From the NCBI GenBank assembly GCA_028751875.1, contig CM054156.1, positions 56,382,061-56,446,060 on the forward strand: 64,000 nt of DNA, read 5' to 3'. This DNA comes from Rapana venosa. Its lineage: Eukaryota; Mollusca; Gastropoda; Neogastropoda; Muricidae. Position numbers and translations under genes: made by a program. Shown piece by piece: positions 24,501-38,262 of this stretch; position 1 is the first letter of the stretch; each line of letters starts with the position of its first letter. The notes below the pieces were generated by a model that was not told the DNA's origin, ran no database searches, and saw only the letters and a program-made list of their open reading frames with translations.

Positions 24501-24680
24501 GCAATGCACTGTAATAAATTTGTAAGACCCTGCAATACCCTTTAATGGCACTGCGATACACTGTAATACACTGCATTACAACTGTAATACACCTGCCAAA
24601 ACACTGGGTAATACATTGTATTACATTGTAATACTCTGCAATACACTGTAATAACAGTGTAAATACACTTAATACTTTAA
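21539..24680. repeat. 10-bp satellite block 3a
   Basis: Same orientation as blocks 1 and 2. 22100-22560 and 23240-23470 are clean, while 21539-22090 and 22740-24680 are indel-rich. The seventh 185-bp complex unit is at 22560-22742. An A-tract with a few C interruptions lies at 22050-22088. Punctuation blocks occur near 21719, 22237, 22370, 23293 and 23430. Confidence 0.93.
22560..22742 (+). repeat. 185-bp complex unit, copy 7
   Basis: GGTGCTGCAGTACACTTCAC start, ACATGTAATACATCACACTG, GTACCGTAGTAGACTTCACT, CACTGTACTGTGGTACATTA, CACTTTACAACACCGCACTC and GACGCAGTTAC end. Closest to copy 1 in the CTGTGGTAC step. Confidence 0.8.
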
Positions 24681-24699
24681 TATTTATATTACATAGTAT

Positions 24700-27600
24700 T
24701 AACAAAAATGCATTGGAACAGGAGAACATTGCAGTGTAGTGTACTGTGGTAAAGTGGCATTGAATTACAGTGTTATTACAAAGTAATTACAGAGTATTAC
24801 CAGTGTCTCACAGTGTAATACACTGTATAGTAGTGTTACAATGTATTGCTGGTATTACAATTAATTACAGTGTAATACAGTGCAGATTGCAGTGTAAGTG
24901 TACGGTGAACAGGTGCATTGGCCTTACAGTGTCTTACAGTGTCTTACAATGTATTACAATGTAGTACAGTGGATTACAATGTTTTACAGTGTAATTACAT
25001 AGGTATTCAGGTAGTACAGATGTATACAGTTTTTGCAGTGTATTACAAGGTATTACAGTGTTTACAGTGATTCCAAAGATTGCAGTGAATTAAGAAATTT
25101 TAATATTTTTACAATGAAAAAAACAGTGCATGCGTGTAGTGTAGTGGAAAAGTGCTTGTATTACGCGTATTAAAAAGTTTAACTGTATTTACAGTGCTTT
25201 TCATTGTTCCAGTGTAATACGTGTTTGAGTGTATTAAAAGTATTGCTGTGTTTAAAAATGTATTACAGTGTATTCAGTGCATTGCAGGTGGTACTGTTGA
25301 AAATGCATTGAATTACAGTGTATAAAGTATTGCAGTGTATTACAGGTATTGCGTGTATTACAATGTATTCAGTGCATTGCGTGGTGTATGTGGTACGTGA
25401 ATTGTATCAGGTATTTACAGTGCATTTATTGTATTACGTGTTTAAAGGTATTAAAGTATTACAGTTATCACAGGTATCACGGATTAAATTGATTACATGT
25501 ATTACAGTGTTTACCGAGTAAAGTGTATCAAAGTGTTTTAAAAGTGTATCGCACTGTATTACAGTGTATTTAAAGTGTTTTACGTGACGTACGGTGTTTT
25601 CAGGTATTAGGATGCAGTGTTTACAGTTTAAAATAGTGAAATTGAGTGTTTACATGTTTACGTGTATTACGCATATTACAGTGTATGCAGTGTATTACAA
25701 TGTATTACAATGAGAACAGGTATTACGGTATTACAGTGTATTGCGTGTTTTACAGTTTTTTGCGTGTATTACAATTTCTCCATGCTTTGGGGCAGTGTAT
25801 TTCACTGTGGTACATTCATAGTTTACTTTTTCACGGGTGTATCACGTGTATAAAATTTATTACGTGATTACAGTGTATAAAAAAGTATTACAGTGTATCA
25901 CGCGATTACAGTGTACGCAGTGTATTACAGTTTTTAAAGTGTATTAAAGTGAAAAAGTTCATGTATTACGTGTATTACAGTGTATTAAGGGGGAAAAATG
26001 TTTTTCAGTGAAAAGTGTTCTGTTGGTTAAAAATGCTTGTATTACAGTGTTTTAAGTGTATTGCGTGAAATTACAGTGTATTGCGTGTTTCAATTTTTAT
26101 TAAAGTGCATTTACGTGTTTAAAGTGTTTTTACAGTTAATTACACTTAATACATGTTTTTCAATGTTTAACATGCATTGCAGTTGTGTTTTTGGTAAAGT
26201 GATTGTTTTCGTGATTCAGTGTATTACAGTGCATTGCAGTGTGTGTACATTGTACATGCATTGCTTTACAGTGAATTACAGTGTTTACAATGTATTACAG
26301 TGTTTTTTAAAATGTTTTTACAGTGTATTAAAGTGTTTACAATGTAATAAGGTGTATTTCAGTAACAATGTATTACGTGTTTACAGTGGTTTACAGGTAT
26401 TGCGGGTATTAAAGTGTTATGCAGTGTTTTTAAAAAAGTTTTACAATGTTTCATAAAATTTACATGTACTAATGTATTACAGTGAATTGCAGTAAGTGTA
26501 CTGTGGTACAGTGCAAGCTTTTACTTTGTATTACAGGTTTTTAAAATTGTATTACAGTGTTTTACAGTAAAATTACGGTATTACGGTATTGCAGTGTATT
26601 ACAGAAAATATAGTGTATTGCAGTGTTTTTAAAATGTATTACAGTGTATTACGGTATTGCGGTTTTGCTTTATTCGTGTTTTTGCAGGGGTATTGAAATG
26701 TAACAGTGCATTGCATGTAGTGATGTGGTACAGTGCTTTGATTCAGTGTTTTTCCCTGTATTCCAGTGAAAAAGTTTTTAAACAATGTTTACATTTATTA
26801 CAGTGTTTTAAAGTTTAAATTTTATACGTGTATTGCAGGTATTAAAATTTTTAACAATGTTTTTAAAGTGTTTTAAAAAAATGTATTACGGTATTCAGTG
26901 TTTTGCAGTGTTTTTACAATTTAGACAGTGCTTGCAGTGTAATTTTTGGGGTACAGTGAATTTTTTTTACTTGTATTACGTGCATTATTGTATTGCAGTG
27001 TATTCTAGATTTCAGTGTATCCCAGTGTATCCCCCTGTAACGGTGTATCGCAGTGTGATACATGTTTAAAAGTTTTTTAAAATTTGAAGAAGTGTATTAC
27101 GTGTATTAAAGTGAATTGCAGTGTGTGTATTGTGGTAATGCATGTATTACTTTGTTTTACAGTGTAAAACAGTTTATTACAGTGTTCAGTGAATTACAGG
27201 ATTACAGTGTATTGCAGTGTTTTAAAATTTAATATGGTATTGCAATGTATTACATTGTATTACGTTTATACAGTGTTTACAGGTATTGCAGTGTATTACA
27301 ATTATTGCGTGAAATAAAAATTTTTAAGTGCTTTGCTTGTAGTGTATTGTGATAAAGTGCATTGTATTACAGGTGTTTAAGTGCTTTAAAATTGTATTCT
27401 GTTTTACAGGTATTACTATATTTCATGTATAACTTTTTTCACAAAATTTAAAATGTTTACAGTTTTTTACAGTGTATTCCCGGTATTCGTGTATCACATG
27501 ATTACAGGTATCGCTTTTGTTTTTCAGGGATACGTGCATTTTTTTTTATTAAGTGTATTACAATGTATTACAATGATTACAATGTTTTACGGTTTTAAAA

Positions 27601-27746
27601 TGCATTACTGTATTTGCAGTGTATCACGTGTATTGCAGTGTATTAAAATGTATTCAGTGCTTACAGTGTAGGTTGTGGTACAGTACATAGTATTACAGTG
27701 TTCCAGGTATCACTGTATTAAAATGAATACATTTTGTTTTATTACA
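24700..27746. repeat. 10-bp satellite block 3b, inverted polarity
   Basis: From about 24720 the + strand shows ATTACAGTGT units and inverted punctuation (GCAGTGTAGTGTACTGTGGT at 24731), i.e. the reverse complement of every other block. Switch point is within 24680-24720. Further inverted punctuation traces are at 25270-25300, 25385-25400, 26490-26510, 26715-26735 and 27335-27360. Many units carry single-base loss or T/A homopolymer growth. Ends at a gap. Confidence 0.9.
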
Positions 27747-28246
27747 NNNNNNNNNNNNNNNNNNNNNNNNNNNNNNNNNNNNNNNNNNNNNNNNNNNNNN
27801 NNNNNNNNNNNNNNNNNNNNNNNNNNNNNNNNNNNNNNNNNNNNNNNNNNNNNNNNNNNNNNNNNNNNNNNNNNNNNNNNNNNNNNNNNNNNNNNNNNNN
27901 NNNNNNNNNNNNNNNNNNNNNNNNNNNNNNNNNNNNNNNNNNNNNNNNNNNNNNNNNNNNNNNNNNNNNNNNNNNNNNNNNNNNNNNNNNNNNNNNNNNN
28001 NNNNNNNNNNNNNNNNNNNNNNNNNNNNNNNNNNNNNNNNNNNNNNNNNNNNNNNNNNNNNNNNNNNNNNNNNNNNNNNNNNNNNNNNNNNNNNNNNNNN
28101 NNNNNNNNNNNNNNNNNNNNNNNNNNNNNNNNNNNNNNNNNNNNNNNNNNNNNNNNNNNNNNNNNNNNNNNNNNNNNNNNNNNNNNNNNNNNNNNNNNNN
28201 NNNNNNNNNNNNNNNNNNNNNNNNNNNNNNNNNNNNNNNNNNNNNN
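27747..28246. other. Assembly gap, 500 N
   Basis: Fixed-length placeholder separating the inverted 10-bp satellite from an unrelated A/C/T satellite. Adjacency of the two is therefore unproven. Confidence 0.99.
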
Positions 28247-30104
28247 ATTACACATAACATACACATACACACATAATACTAACACACCACAACACAACAC
28301 AAAAACACACACCAAAAACCAACACACACATACCACAAACATACACATAAAAATACACAAAAAACCTACATATACAATCACACAATAAATACACAACTAT
28401 ATACAAACAATAAACATACATAAAAAACACCATAACATACAACACTCATATACACACAAACACATACACAAAAAACAAAAAAAATACCATACACCACACA
28501 TACACATCCCCAACATACATTTAAACCAAATAAAAAACACATACACTGACACAAATACACTACACAACCACTTCTCAATACGCATACAACCAAACAATAA
28601 AAATTTACAAAACCCAAAAACCCATACACATACACATACCACACACTACAACACACATACACACACATAAAACATTCACATACGGATACACGTACACATT
28701 AGATACACATACACCTACACATATCCCACACATCACTACACATACACAAAAACAACACAACACAGAACAAACTATAAAACAACACATACCACACTACACA
28801 AAAATACACATACACAAACAATACACATAACATACACGTAACATACAATAGACACACAACACAATACACATACAAATACACATACACACATATACACATA
28901 AACATACACACATACAAATATACATAAAATAATATAAACTATACACATACACAAAACACACACCACATACACATACACATAAAACAACATACACATACAC
29001 ATACACACACATAAACATATCATAAAACAAAACTACACCATCACACACATACGCACACACAAAACACACATGAACAAATAACATATACACATACACATAC
29101 ACATAAACACAATACACTTTTACACATACACACATTTACACATAACACACAAAAAACACAAATAAAACATACACCACAAAATACACCATGCACTCCCACA
29201 ACATACACATACACATACACATACACAAAACATATAGGTACACATAGATACACATACACATACTAACAAAATGCACAAAACACACACTACACACATACAC
29301 ATACACACAAAACATTAACATACAAACAAATACACACACATATACATACACACATACACATACACACACAAACAACACACATACACATACAAAACTACAC
29401 ATACACATACCCACACATACCAACCAAACACATACACATACATTAAAAGCACACTACACATACATAATACACATACAACACATACCCATACACATACCCA
29501 CATACACATACACACACATAAACATACACAAAACGCATGCACATACACATACACAACTACACACATCACATACACACACACCTTAACAATACTAACACAT
29601 ACATACAACAACAACATACACACACATACCAAAATACAATAACCACATTTTAACACAAAAACACAAAAACACATCCCAACACATATAAAAACACATCCCT
29701 TACACATACACATACAAAAACATACACACATCCCACCCTTACAACATACACATACAATAAAAACACATCACATCACATACACATACGCACCCCAAAACAC
29801 ACACATTACATCAACACATACACATAAACACATATACACAAATACACATACACATACACACCTACCTACAATACACTCACATACACCACATACACATACA
29901 AAACACACAAAAACCAAACACATACACATAAAAACATAACAACATACACACACATACACACACATAACATCACAACATACACTACCATACACACATACAT
30001 ATACAAATAACCAAAACACATACACAGACAATACACAACATGCACACAACACATACACACACATACAATACCATACACATCACAAAAATACTCTACACAC
30101 ACAA
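28247..30104. repeat. ACACAT-type satellite, nearly G-free strand (left arm)
   Basis: Tandem ACACAT and ACAC steps (for example CATACACATACACA) with single-base variants. G is very rare on the + strand over the whole block. Minus-strand frames are long and Cys/Val/Tyr/Met-rich simply because TGT, GTG, TAT and ATG dominate; not coding. Confidence 0.95.
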
Positions 30105-30164
30105 AAAAAATTTTCCCCTTTCTGGCAATATTTACTTCACATTAAAACTTTTGTCAAAAAAACT

Positions 30165-30830
30165 TTAAAGCTAAAGGGGGAATTGATTTCCCTCCAGGAA
30201 AGACAGGGGTCCCCAAGGTTCATTATCACCTTATTTTTCAACTTTTATATTCCCTTTCCCAATTTTTATCAAGCAATGTTGTTATTGTACAATATGCTGA
30301 CGATATATGTATGTGGATGGATGTTACCATGAAAAAGAAAACACCAAAAGACAGTTAAATTTTTATCAAAAAGTATATAAAAAAGAAATTGACAAACTTA
30401 GTGGTTATCTTTTTGAGAATGGGTCTTTCACTTTCCCTGAAAAACCAACCTTGTCCTTTTTATAACGGTGTTGACCCACAGTTCTACCTAATTTTCGAAT
30501 AAATGGAGAAGCTCTAGAATACAAACAAGCAGTGAAAATTTAGGAGTATTCCTTACTTCTAAGTTAACGTGGAATCAACATATTGAATATATGGCAACTA
30601 AAGCTAAGAAAGTTCTTAACTTCTTAAAAAATTACTAGTAAACAGCCATGGGGACAAGATATTACTGTATTAAAGCATCTGTCCTTGTCCCTTGTGCGAT
30701 CAAGACTGTCTTATGGACAAGAAGTATTTTTCAGTGCGCCAAATTATTTGCTTCAGAAAATCCAGAGTCTTGATTGTAAAGCATTTCGACTTGCTTTAGG
30801 TGTACCAGCTACGCCTCATCTCTAGGTACA
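30165..30830 (+). pseudogene. LINE RT C-terminal part
   Basis: About 30190-30240 reads QGSLSPYFSTFIFPF, a one-base-shifted version of the PQGS-LSPYLFN motif B. About 30284-30310 reads IVQYADDICMW with both catalytic Asp retained. Later pieces include RSRLSYGQEVFFSAP (about 30695-30745) and QSLDCKAFRLALGVP (about 30763-30805), the usual Y-C/G--------L---Q----R--LG block of this group. Upstream RT is absent. Confidence 0.8.
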
Positions 30831-31204
30831 TATAAGGAAGTAGGAGTTCTTCCTTTAAATGAATATCGACAGCTTGCTGTGGCAAAATATGTTTAAGAAG
30901 TACAACAAATGACAGCAACGTTGAAAATGAAGTCCTGATAAAGTCTGACATTCACTTTCCGAAAAGAGCAAGAACTATCAGCTCGCTTACTACAATTATA
31001 CTTACACTTCTCCCCTTTTTAAACATTCAGAACTTAAACCAAATGAATTAGCAAAATCAGTACAGTCAGCTCCCTACCCACCTTGGGAACTTTTTAAAGC
31101 TCATTTTGACATCAATCCTTCTTCTGTAAGAAAAGCTGAAAATGTTAACATTCTTACATCGCTAGTAAAAGAACATATTCAAACTACTTATCCTGATCAT
31201 CTCA

Positions 31205-31737
31205 AAATCTATACTGATGGGTCCGTTTAAAATACTAATGAGGCTGGTGCAGCTTTCATTATTCCATCATTAAAAGTAGAACGAGATGTCTACCTGGGAA
31301 AAAAGAAATCTATATTTACAGCTGAGCTAACTGCTATAGTGTTGGCACTTAACTATGTACTTGACTTCCTAAAGACATATTCAACATACTTTTGTGTGTT
31401 GATTCTAAATCGGTTTTTACATGCTTTAAGAAATTCTACTTTTAAAGTAAGAAAAGACCTAATCATTGAAATCAGGCATCTGGTACACTTTTTGATTTTA
31501 AGAGGTAGTACTGTTACTTTCTGTTGGGTTCCCTCACACACTGGTATCTTTTTTAATGAAAAAGTTGACAGTCTTGCAAAATATGGCGCGAGAAATAAAA
31601 ATAGTTCTTGTGAAATAAACGTTGCTTATCTCTGCATGAGGGATACAGCTTGCTACAAAACGCTTGCTGGAAGCACTTCAGAAAGAAAATATATGATTCT
31701 GGCTATTGTCTTTATAATGGTTGTACAAGCAATGTGA
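31205..31737 (+). pseudogene. RNase H domain remnant of LINE
   Basis: Type I RNase H signatures in order: IYTDGSV (about 31207-31228; first catalytic Asp) followed by a stop, FTAELTAIVLAL (about 31316-31352; catalytic Glu), CVDSKSVF in another frame (about 31391-31422; second Asp) and CWVPSHTGIFFNEKVDSLAK (about 31519-31579; His loop, N-E and last Asp). All four catalytic positions are recognisable, but at least two frame changes and one stop break the ORF. The longest frame, 31339-31737, covers the second half. Confidence 0.88.
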
Positions 31738-32158
31738 TAGATTTTCGAAATGCTTCATTTCTAACAAAGTCTGTGGTTGGTATAATCGTAGAAATATGTT
31801 ATCCCTTATGTACAGATTTAAACTAAATGCTTTCAGGACAAAGTACGTGAAAGATGTAAACTGTATTTGTGGGGAGAATTACCAATAGTCATGTTATTTT
31901 TGATTGTGGACATTAAAGCATTTTTACCTGCTATACTGGTTTAATCACTGGATCAGATTTTGTCTGAACCATCGTTACTGTTGGACATTGTGTTAGGATT
32001 GATAAGAAGTCCGATAATTCAGTTTTTGTAGTATGTTAAAGTTAGTTTTTAAGTACTGTTATTTGACACTTTTTGTTATTGTTTACATTCTCTTGTTTAT
32101 TTTACTTTTCCCCGTCTAAAATCACTAAATGTGAATAGACGTTAAACTGAAGATCTCA

Positions 32159-35100
32159 CATACAAATACACATACACAAACACACACATACACATGCCCA
32201 TTTACATACAAAACCATACACATACACACACATAACATACACATACAACCATACACTTTACACATACACAACATACACATACACATACACAATACACAAA
32301 TACACATACACATACACACCACATACACACACATATAACACCACATAACACATGCACTAAATACACAAACCACACACATAACATACACAAATACACATAC
32401 ACATACACACAAACACATGACAAAACAATACCACATACACACACAAAAACATACACACATTTACACATACACATACACATACACCCCATACACATACACA
32501 CACATACACATAACACACATACACATACACATATACACATAGACATACACTAACACACATTCACATACACATACACACACATTAACTACAACAAAACCAC
32601 AAATACACATACACACACACACCAAACAAATACATAACACATACACACCAAAAAACACATACACATGAACATTCACATACAAAATACCACAAAATATACA
32701 CATACCATACACACAAATAAACATCCACATACACATACACACACATACACAAACAAAATTACCCATACACACACACAATCCATACAATACACAACATACA
32801 CATAACCACATCACACACTTTTAACATAGAAATACACACACAAACAATAACAAAATAACACAATACACTACACAACACATCCCACACACATAACATACAC
32901 ATATACGACCATTGAACACATAACATATCAAAAACATCACATACACCTAACACCATACACATACAACACATTACACATAACACATACAAAAATACACATA
33001 ACACTAACATAAACACACATAACATAACACACATAAAAAACCCAAAATACAAAACACATACATAACAACACTAAAAAACAAACACCACATCAAACCAACA
33101 TACACATAACAAACACAACATAACACATTAAAAACATACAATACAACACAATAAAAACCAATACACAAACACATTACACATACACAAAAAACACACATAA
33201 TATACAAACACAACACAAAACAATACACACAACACACACTTTACCACCAACACATAACACATACATAACATAATACACAAAATACACAATGCAATATACA
33301 CAATACACACACAAAATACACATACACTTACACACATACACCACATACACACACATCCCGAAACATACACATACACACCAAACCTACACATACCACACAT
33401 AACACAAACAAAAAATAAAATACACATACATACACATACACACCAAAACACATACCATACACTCCTTACAATCACATACACCCCACATAACTAACATTAC
33501 CAAACATACATACACAAACAAAACACAACAATACACATACATACACTTTACACACATAACATACTTTACAACAATAAAAAACAATCCCACACAACATACC
33601 TAAAAACACATACAATATACACAATACACACACACTACACATAAAATACACACAACAACACATCACATCACACTACACATACTTAAACCCACACACATAC
33701 ACATCCACATACACATCACATAAACAATACAAAAATACACATATAACACACATACACATACACATACACCTTTACACATACAACACTTACACATACACAT
33801 ACCACAATACATACATAACACCATACAAAACACAACACATACACATACACATACATACCACACACATATCACATACACATACAACATACACATTAACATA
33901 AAACATAAACACATCCCCAACAATACACTACACCACATACACACACATACACACAAAAACATCCACATACACACACACACATACACAAACAAATCCCATA
34001 ACCACATAACACATACACAAAACAAACCCAATACACATAAATACACACAAATAACATACACAAACAATACACATACATTACACACAAAAACATACAAAAC
34101 ACAAAACACATACACAAACACACATCACATGCATAACACATCCCACACATACAAATACCATCATAACATACATAACATACACATACACACAATACTTTAC
34201 ACAAAATACACAACCCCAAATACACAAAACATCAAACATAACATACACACACATTAAAACAACTTTAACACATACACCATCACTCTCACACACATACACA
34301 CACTCCAAAATACACATACACATACGACACAATACACAACAAACACACACACATACACAAAACATCTACAAACCCCAACACATACACTCACATAACATAC
34401 ACATACAACACATACAAACATAACATACACACACATACCAATAATACACATACATAACAATACACATACACAACACATAAAACAATACACATACAAAACA
34501 CATCCCACATCACACAATACATAAACATTACACATACAATACACACATCCATACAATACAAACACAACACAACAACACATACACATAACACCCAACACAA
34601 CATCACTACACAAAACTACCAAACTCACCATACAAACCAAAATCCAAACATACCCATACCCAACACACATAACATACACACAAACCCCATCCACATAAAA
34701 TCACAAAACACAAAACTCAAAACAAACACACAATACACACTTCCCCAAAAACATACAATATAACACACAATAATTACACTTTTAAATAACACATAAAACC
34801 ATACCAAAACACATACACATAAACACATACCTATACACACCTACCCCACACATAAAACATACACACAAAACCCCTACAAAACAATTTACCCCATACACTA
34901 CACATAACACTTTACACACACATACACATACACATCACACACATAAACTACAAAACACACACAAAATACAATCACTACACACATCATATCACATACACAT
35001 AACAACATACACAATTACAAATACACATTACCACAACAAAAATAAAACATACACCCAACACATACAATAAAAACAAATGCACACATAACACACACATAAA

Positions 35101-37050
35101 ATAACCTAACACATACACAACAAACATACACATAATCACATACAAACACCAAACACATACAACACAAAACACATACACACACATACCCATAAAATACACA
35201 CAATACCAATAACATAACACAAAATTCACATACACATACAAAATACACATATAAACACATACACATCCACATCAACATAACCTCACATACATACACAATA
35301 CATACAAACATACACACACCATACACATACACCCACATACACAAAACAAAAAACAATATACACATACACACTACAAATACAACACACATACCACACACAC
35401 ACACATACACTACCAATAACACTAAAAAAACAAACAACACAAAAAACCATCAACCCTACACAAAACTACATTACACAAACCAAAATAACATACACATAAC
35501 AAATACAAAATACCTTTACCCCACATTCACATACATACACACACAAACCCCATACACATACACATAAAACATACACACAAAATACACATAAACTACACAC
35601 ATACAATACACCAAACACAACACACACACATATACACATACATACACCCACACCATCCAACTACAACATACACATCCAAAAATACACACATAAATAACAA
35701 TCAAAAAATACACACATACAAACACAATACACATATACAACACAACACACACATAACCCCTACACACACAAAACCCAACAACCCTTTACAAGACACCATC
35801 CAACACACACAAACCTAACACTCACATAACACACACACATACACATACACATAACACACACAATACACCATCACATACACCAACACACATACAAAAAACC
35901 CCAAATACACATACTATACAAAACACATACACATACAACACACAAATACATACACACTACAAAAACACATACAAAACACATAAAACCATACACACACATA
36001 AACAACACATAACATACGTACACACATACACACACTCACACATACACATACATATACGCACACACATACAACACATGTACAAATCCATATATACATACAC
36101 ATACACATACACACAAACACATACAATACACACACATACACTTTCACACACAACACCCACATACACATACACACAATACCATACACATACACCCATACAC
36201 ATACACATACACATTCACTTACACACACATACACATACACACAAGCATAAACATACATATACACATACCCCACATACACAATACAAATACACTACACACA
36301 TACAAACGCACATACACATACACACACATACACATAACATACACACACATACACATACAAATAACACATATGCACACACTTTACACATACATACAATTTA
36401 CACATACACATACACAAACACACTTTACACATACAAATACACATATGCACACATATACACACCAAGAAATACACATCACATACACAACCCCACAAAATAC
36501 ACATGCCATTCACATACACACACATAACATACATACACACACCCCTACACATACACATAACACACACATACACATACACACACATACACATACACATATC
36601 ACACAAAACACCAAAATACACATAATATACACACATACACATACACATACACACACATATACACATCCACATCAACATACACATACAATACACTACACAC
36701 ACATACACATACACAATAGACATAACACAAATACACATACACATTAACAACACATACACACATACACATACACACACATACACATACACACATTTACACA
36801 TCCCACATACACATACACACACATACACATAACACAACCATACACATACACATTCACACACATACACATACACACACAATACACATACAATATACACATA
36901 CACATACACACACATACACATACACATTCACATACACACACATATACACATACACACACACAAAGAAATAACATACACATACACACAAATACACATACAC
37001 AAAACATTCACATACACACAACACATACACAAACATTACATACACATACA
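32159..37050. repeat. ACACAT-type satellite, nearly G-free strand (right arm)
   Basis: Same satellite as 28247-30104. Cleanest at 32159-32770 and 35830-37050 (regular ACACATACACATAC steps); the middle (about 32800-35800) is degenerate, with more ACAACAC, CATAAC and TTTACAC steps. Strong A/C bias is kept throughout. No gene. Confidence 0.95.
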
Positions 37051-37055
37051 CATAC

Positions 37056-38262
37056 GCTGCGACGGGCCTAGCAAGCCGGCAGTTGATTTCATAAACCGCT
37101 CAAGAAAGAAAAAGGAGATATAAACGGAATGATTTCAACGGTAAACAACTTGGCGAGAAAAACGGACAACGAGTAAGGAATTGTGACAAGATAGTGACTT
37201 CGAACATCTGTGGTTTGACAAACAAAAAACCTGAGCTTTTTGTTTTCGCCAGGTAAGGGGTCAGCGAACCCGGGGTATCACTGAACCAAACGGAAAGGAA
37301 AACGGACGGAAAAACACCAAACTTCTTTTGGGTTTTGGAGTGGAAGAAAAAGAGCAGAGAGCAAAAATGGTGTGGTTTCATCATAAACCCAATTGGCAAA
37401 GAGCCTAGTGAGTACGGAGCTTTTCAAAAAGACACTAAAATCAGCTTTAGAGGGGGCGAAAAAGAATTTTAAACACATACGGGTTTAGCACCTTGCAATG
37501 ACCCCTACTCAGTGGGTTAAACCGTTCTTCGAAAAGCCCGATTTTATAAACGGTTTTCCCTGAAAAAAAAATCTATATGTCAGGGGGAGACTTCAACGGC
37601 CGATTGGGAAAAAGACTCCATGGACAAAACATCTTGGTCCCCCTGTGCGAAAGAAACCATGCAAACTAAAACCAACCTGACTGGAATATGCGCGGGGCAT
37701 GACCCGATAAACACCAACACCTTCTTCCCAAAATGGAGCTACTCAATTTATACCTGGTACAAAAAGGGAAGACATAAAAATCTCGTCCCAAAACGACTTT
37801 GTGTTTAAAAAGATTCAGATACGGAAAAAGTTCGATTCAAGAGCTATCCCAAAAAGCTGGCCCGGCACAGACCAAGGCCAGTCTCACAAGCTAACCCCAA
37901 AAAAAGGGGACCCCCAAAAAAAAAAACAGCCCCAAAGACTTAATATGCAAAACTGCGGGAAGAGGAGGTCAAGTTTCGATGGCACATGTAAAGAGAATTG
38001 GACTTGGGGTTTCCACCACATCAGGTGAGAGCAAAAACTGGACACTTTTAAAACCGCTGTGAGGACTCTTTGAAAGAAGTGTGGTGTGAGAAGACTAAGG
38101 AAAAAACCGAAAAGCAACACTTTGGGGAAAAAGAATGAAAGAAGCAAGCAGAGAGAAAAAAGAGTCTTTACAAAACTGGATTAAATCAAAGAAAGAAAAG
38201 GATACTCAGTACAGAATTGCCAAGAAAACCAAAAAAATAGTCAGAACAGCAAAAAAAATTTT
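37056..38262 (+). mobile_element. LINE endonuclease-linker remnant
   Basis: Non-satellite island between two different satellites. Translated in mixed frames it gives an endonuclease start trace (SNICGLTNKKPEL, about 37200-37240), the GGDFNGRLG catalytic block (about 37583-37612), NTNTFFPKWSYSIYTW (about 37711-37760), a KRLN-M-NCGKR stretch (about 37935-37970) and then a Lys-rich linker (WTLLKPL..., KSLYKTG-NQRKK) up to about 38260. RT is missing because 10-bp satellite starts there. Family resembles the one at 1290-3730 or a near relative. Many A homopolymers look inflated. Inactive. Confidence 0.7.

Larger units (their letters stand above)
30105..32158 (+). mobile_element. 5'-truncated LINE with RNase H domain
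   Basis: Inserted in the ACACAT satellite, which continues on both sides. The element starts inside the RT (motif B about 30190-30240, YADD 30293-30304), continues through a thumb/connection region, an RNase H domain (about 31205-31600) and a terminal Cys/His trace near 31855-31910. It ends with a GTGAATAGACGTTAAACTGA segment (about 32130-32149), similar to 3' termini of I-group/Nimb/Jockey-like LINEs, followed at once by satellite. A C-terminal RNase H after RT is typical of I-group elements. Truncation at the 5' side with a kept 3' end fits target-primed integration. Many stops and shifts; inactive. Confidence 0.85.

Noticed and set aside
34254..36927. Cys/Val/Tyr-rich minus-strand frames and Thr/His-rich plus-strand frames
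   Set aside because: Direct translation of ACAC/ACAT repeats; no other evidence of coding.
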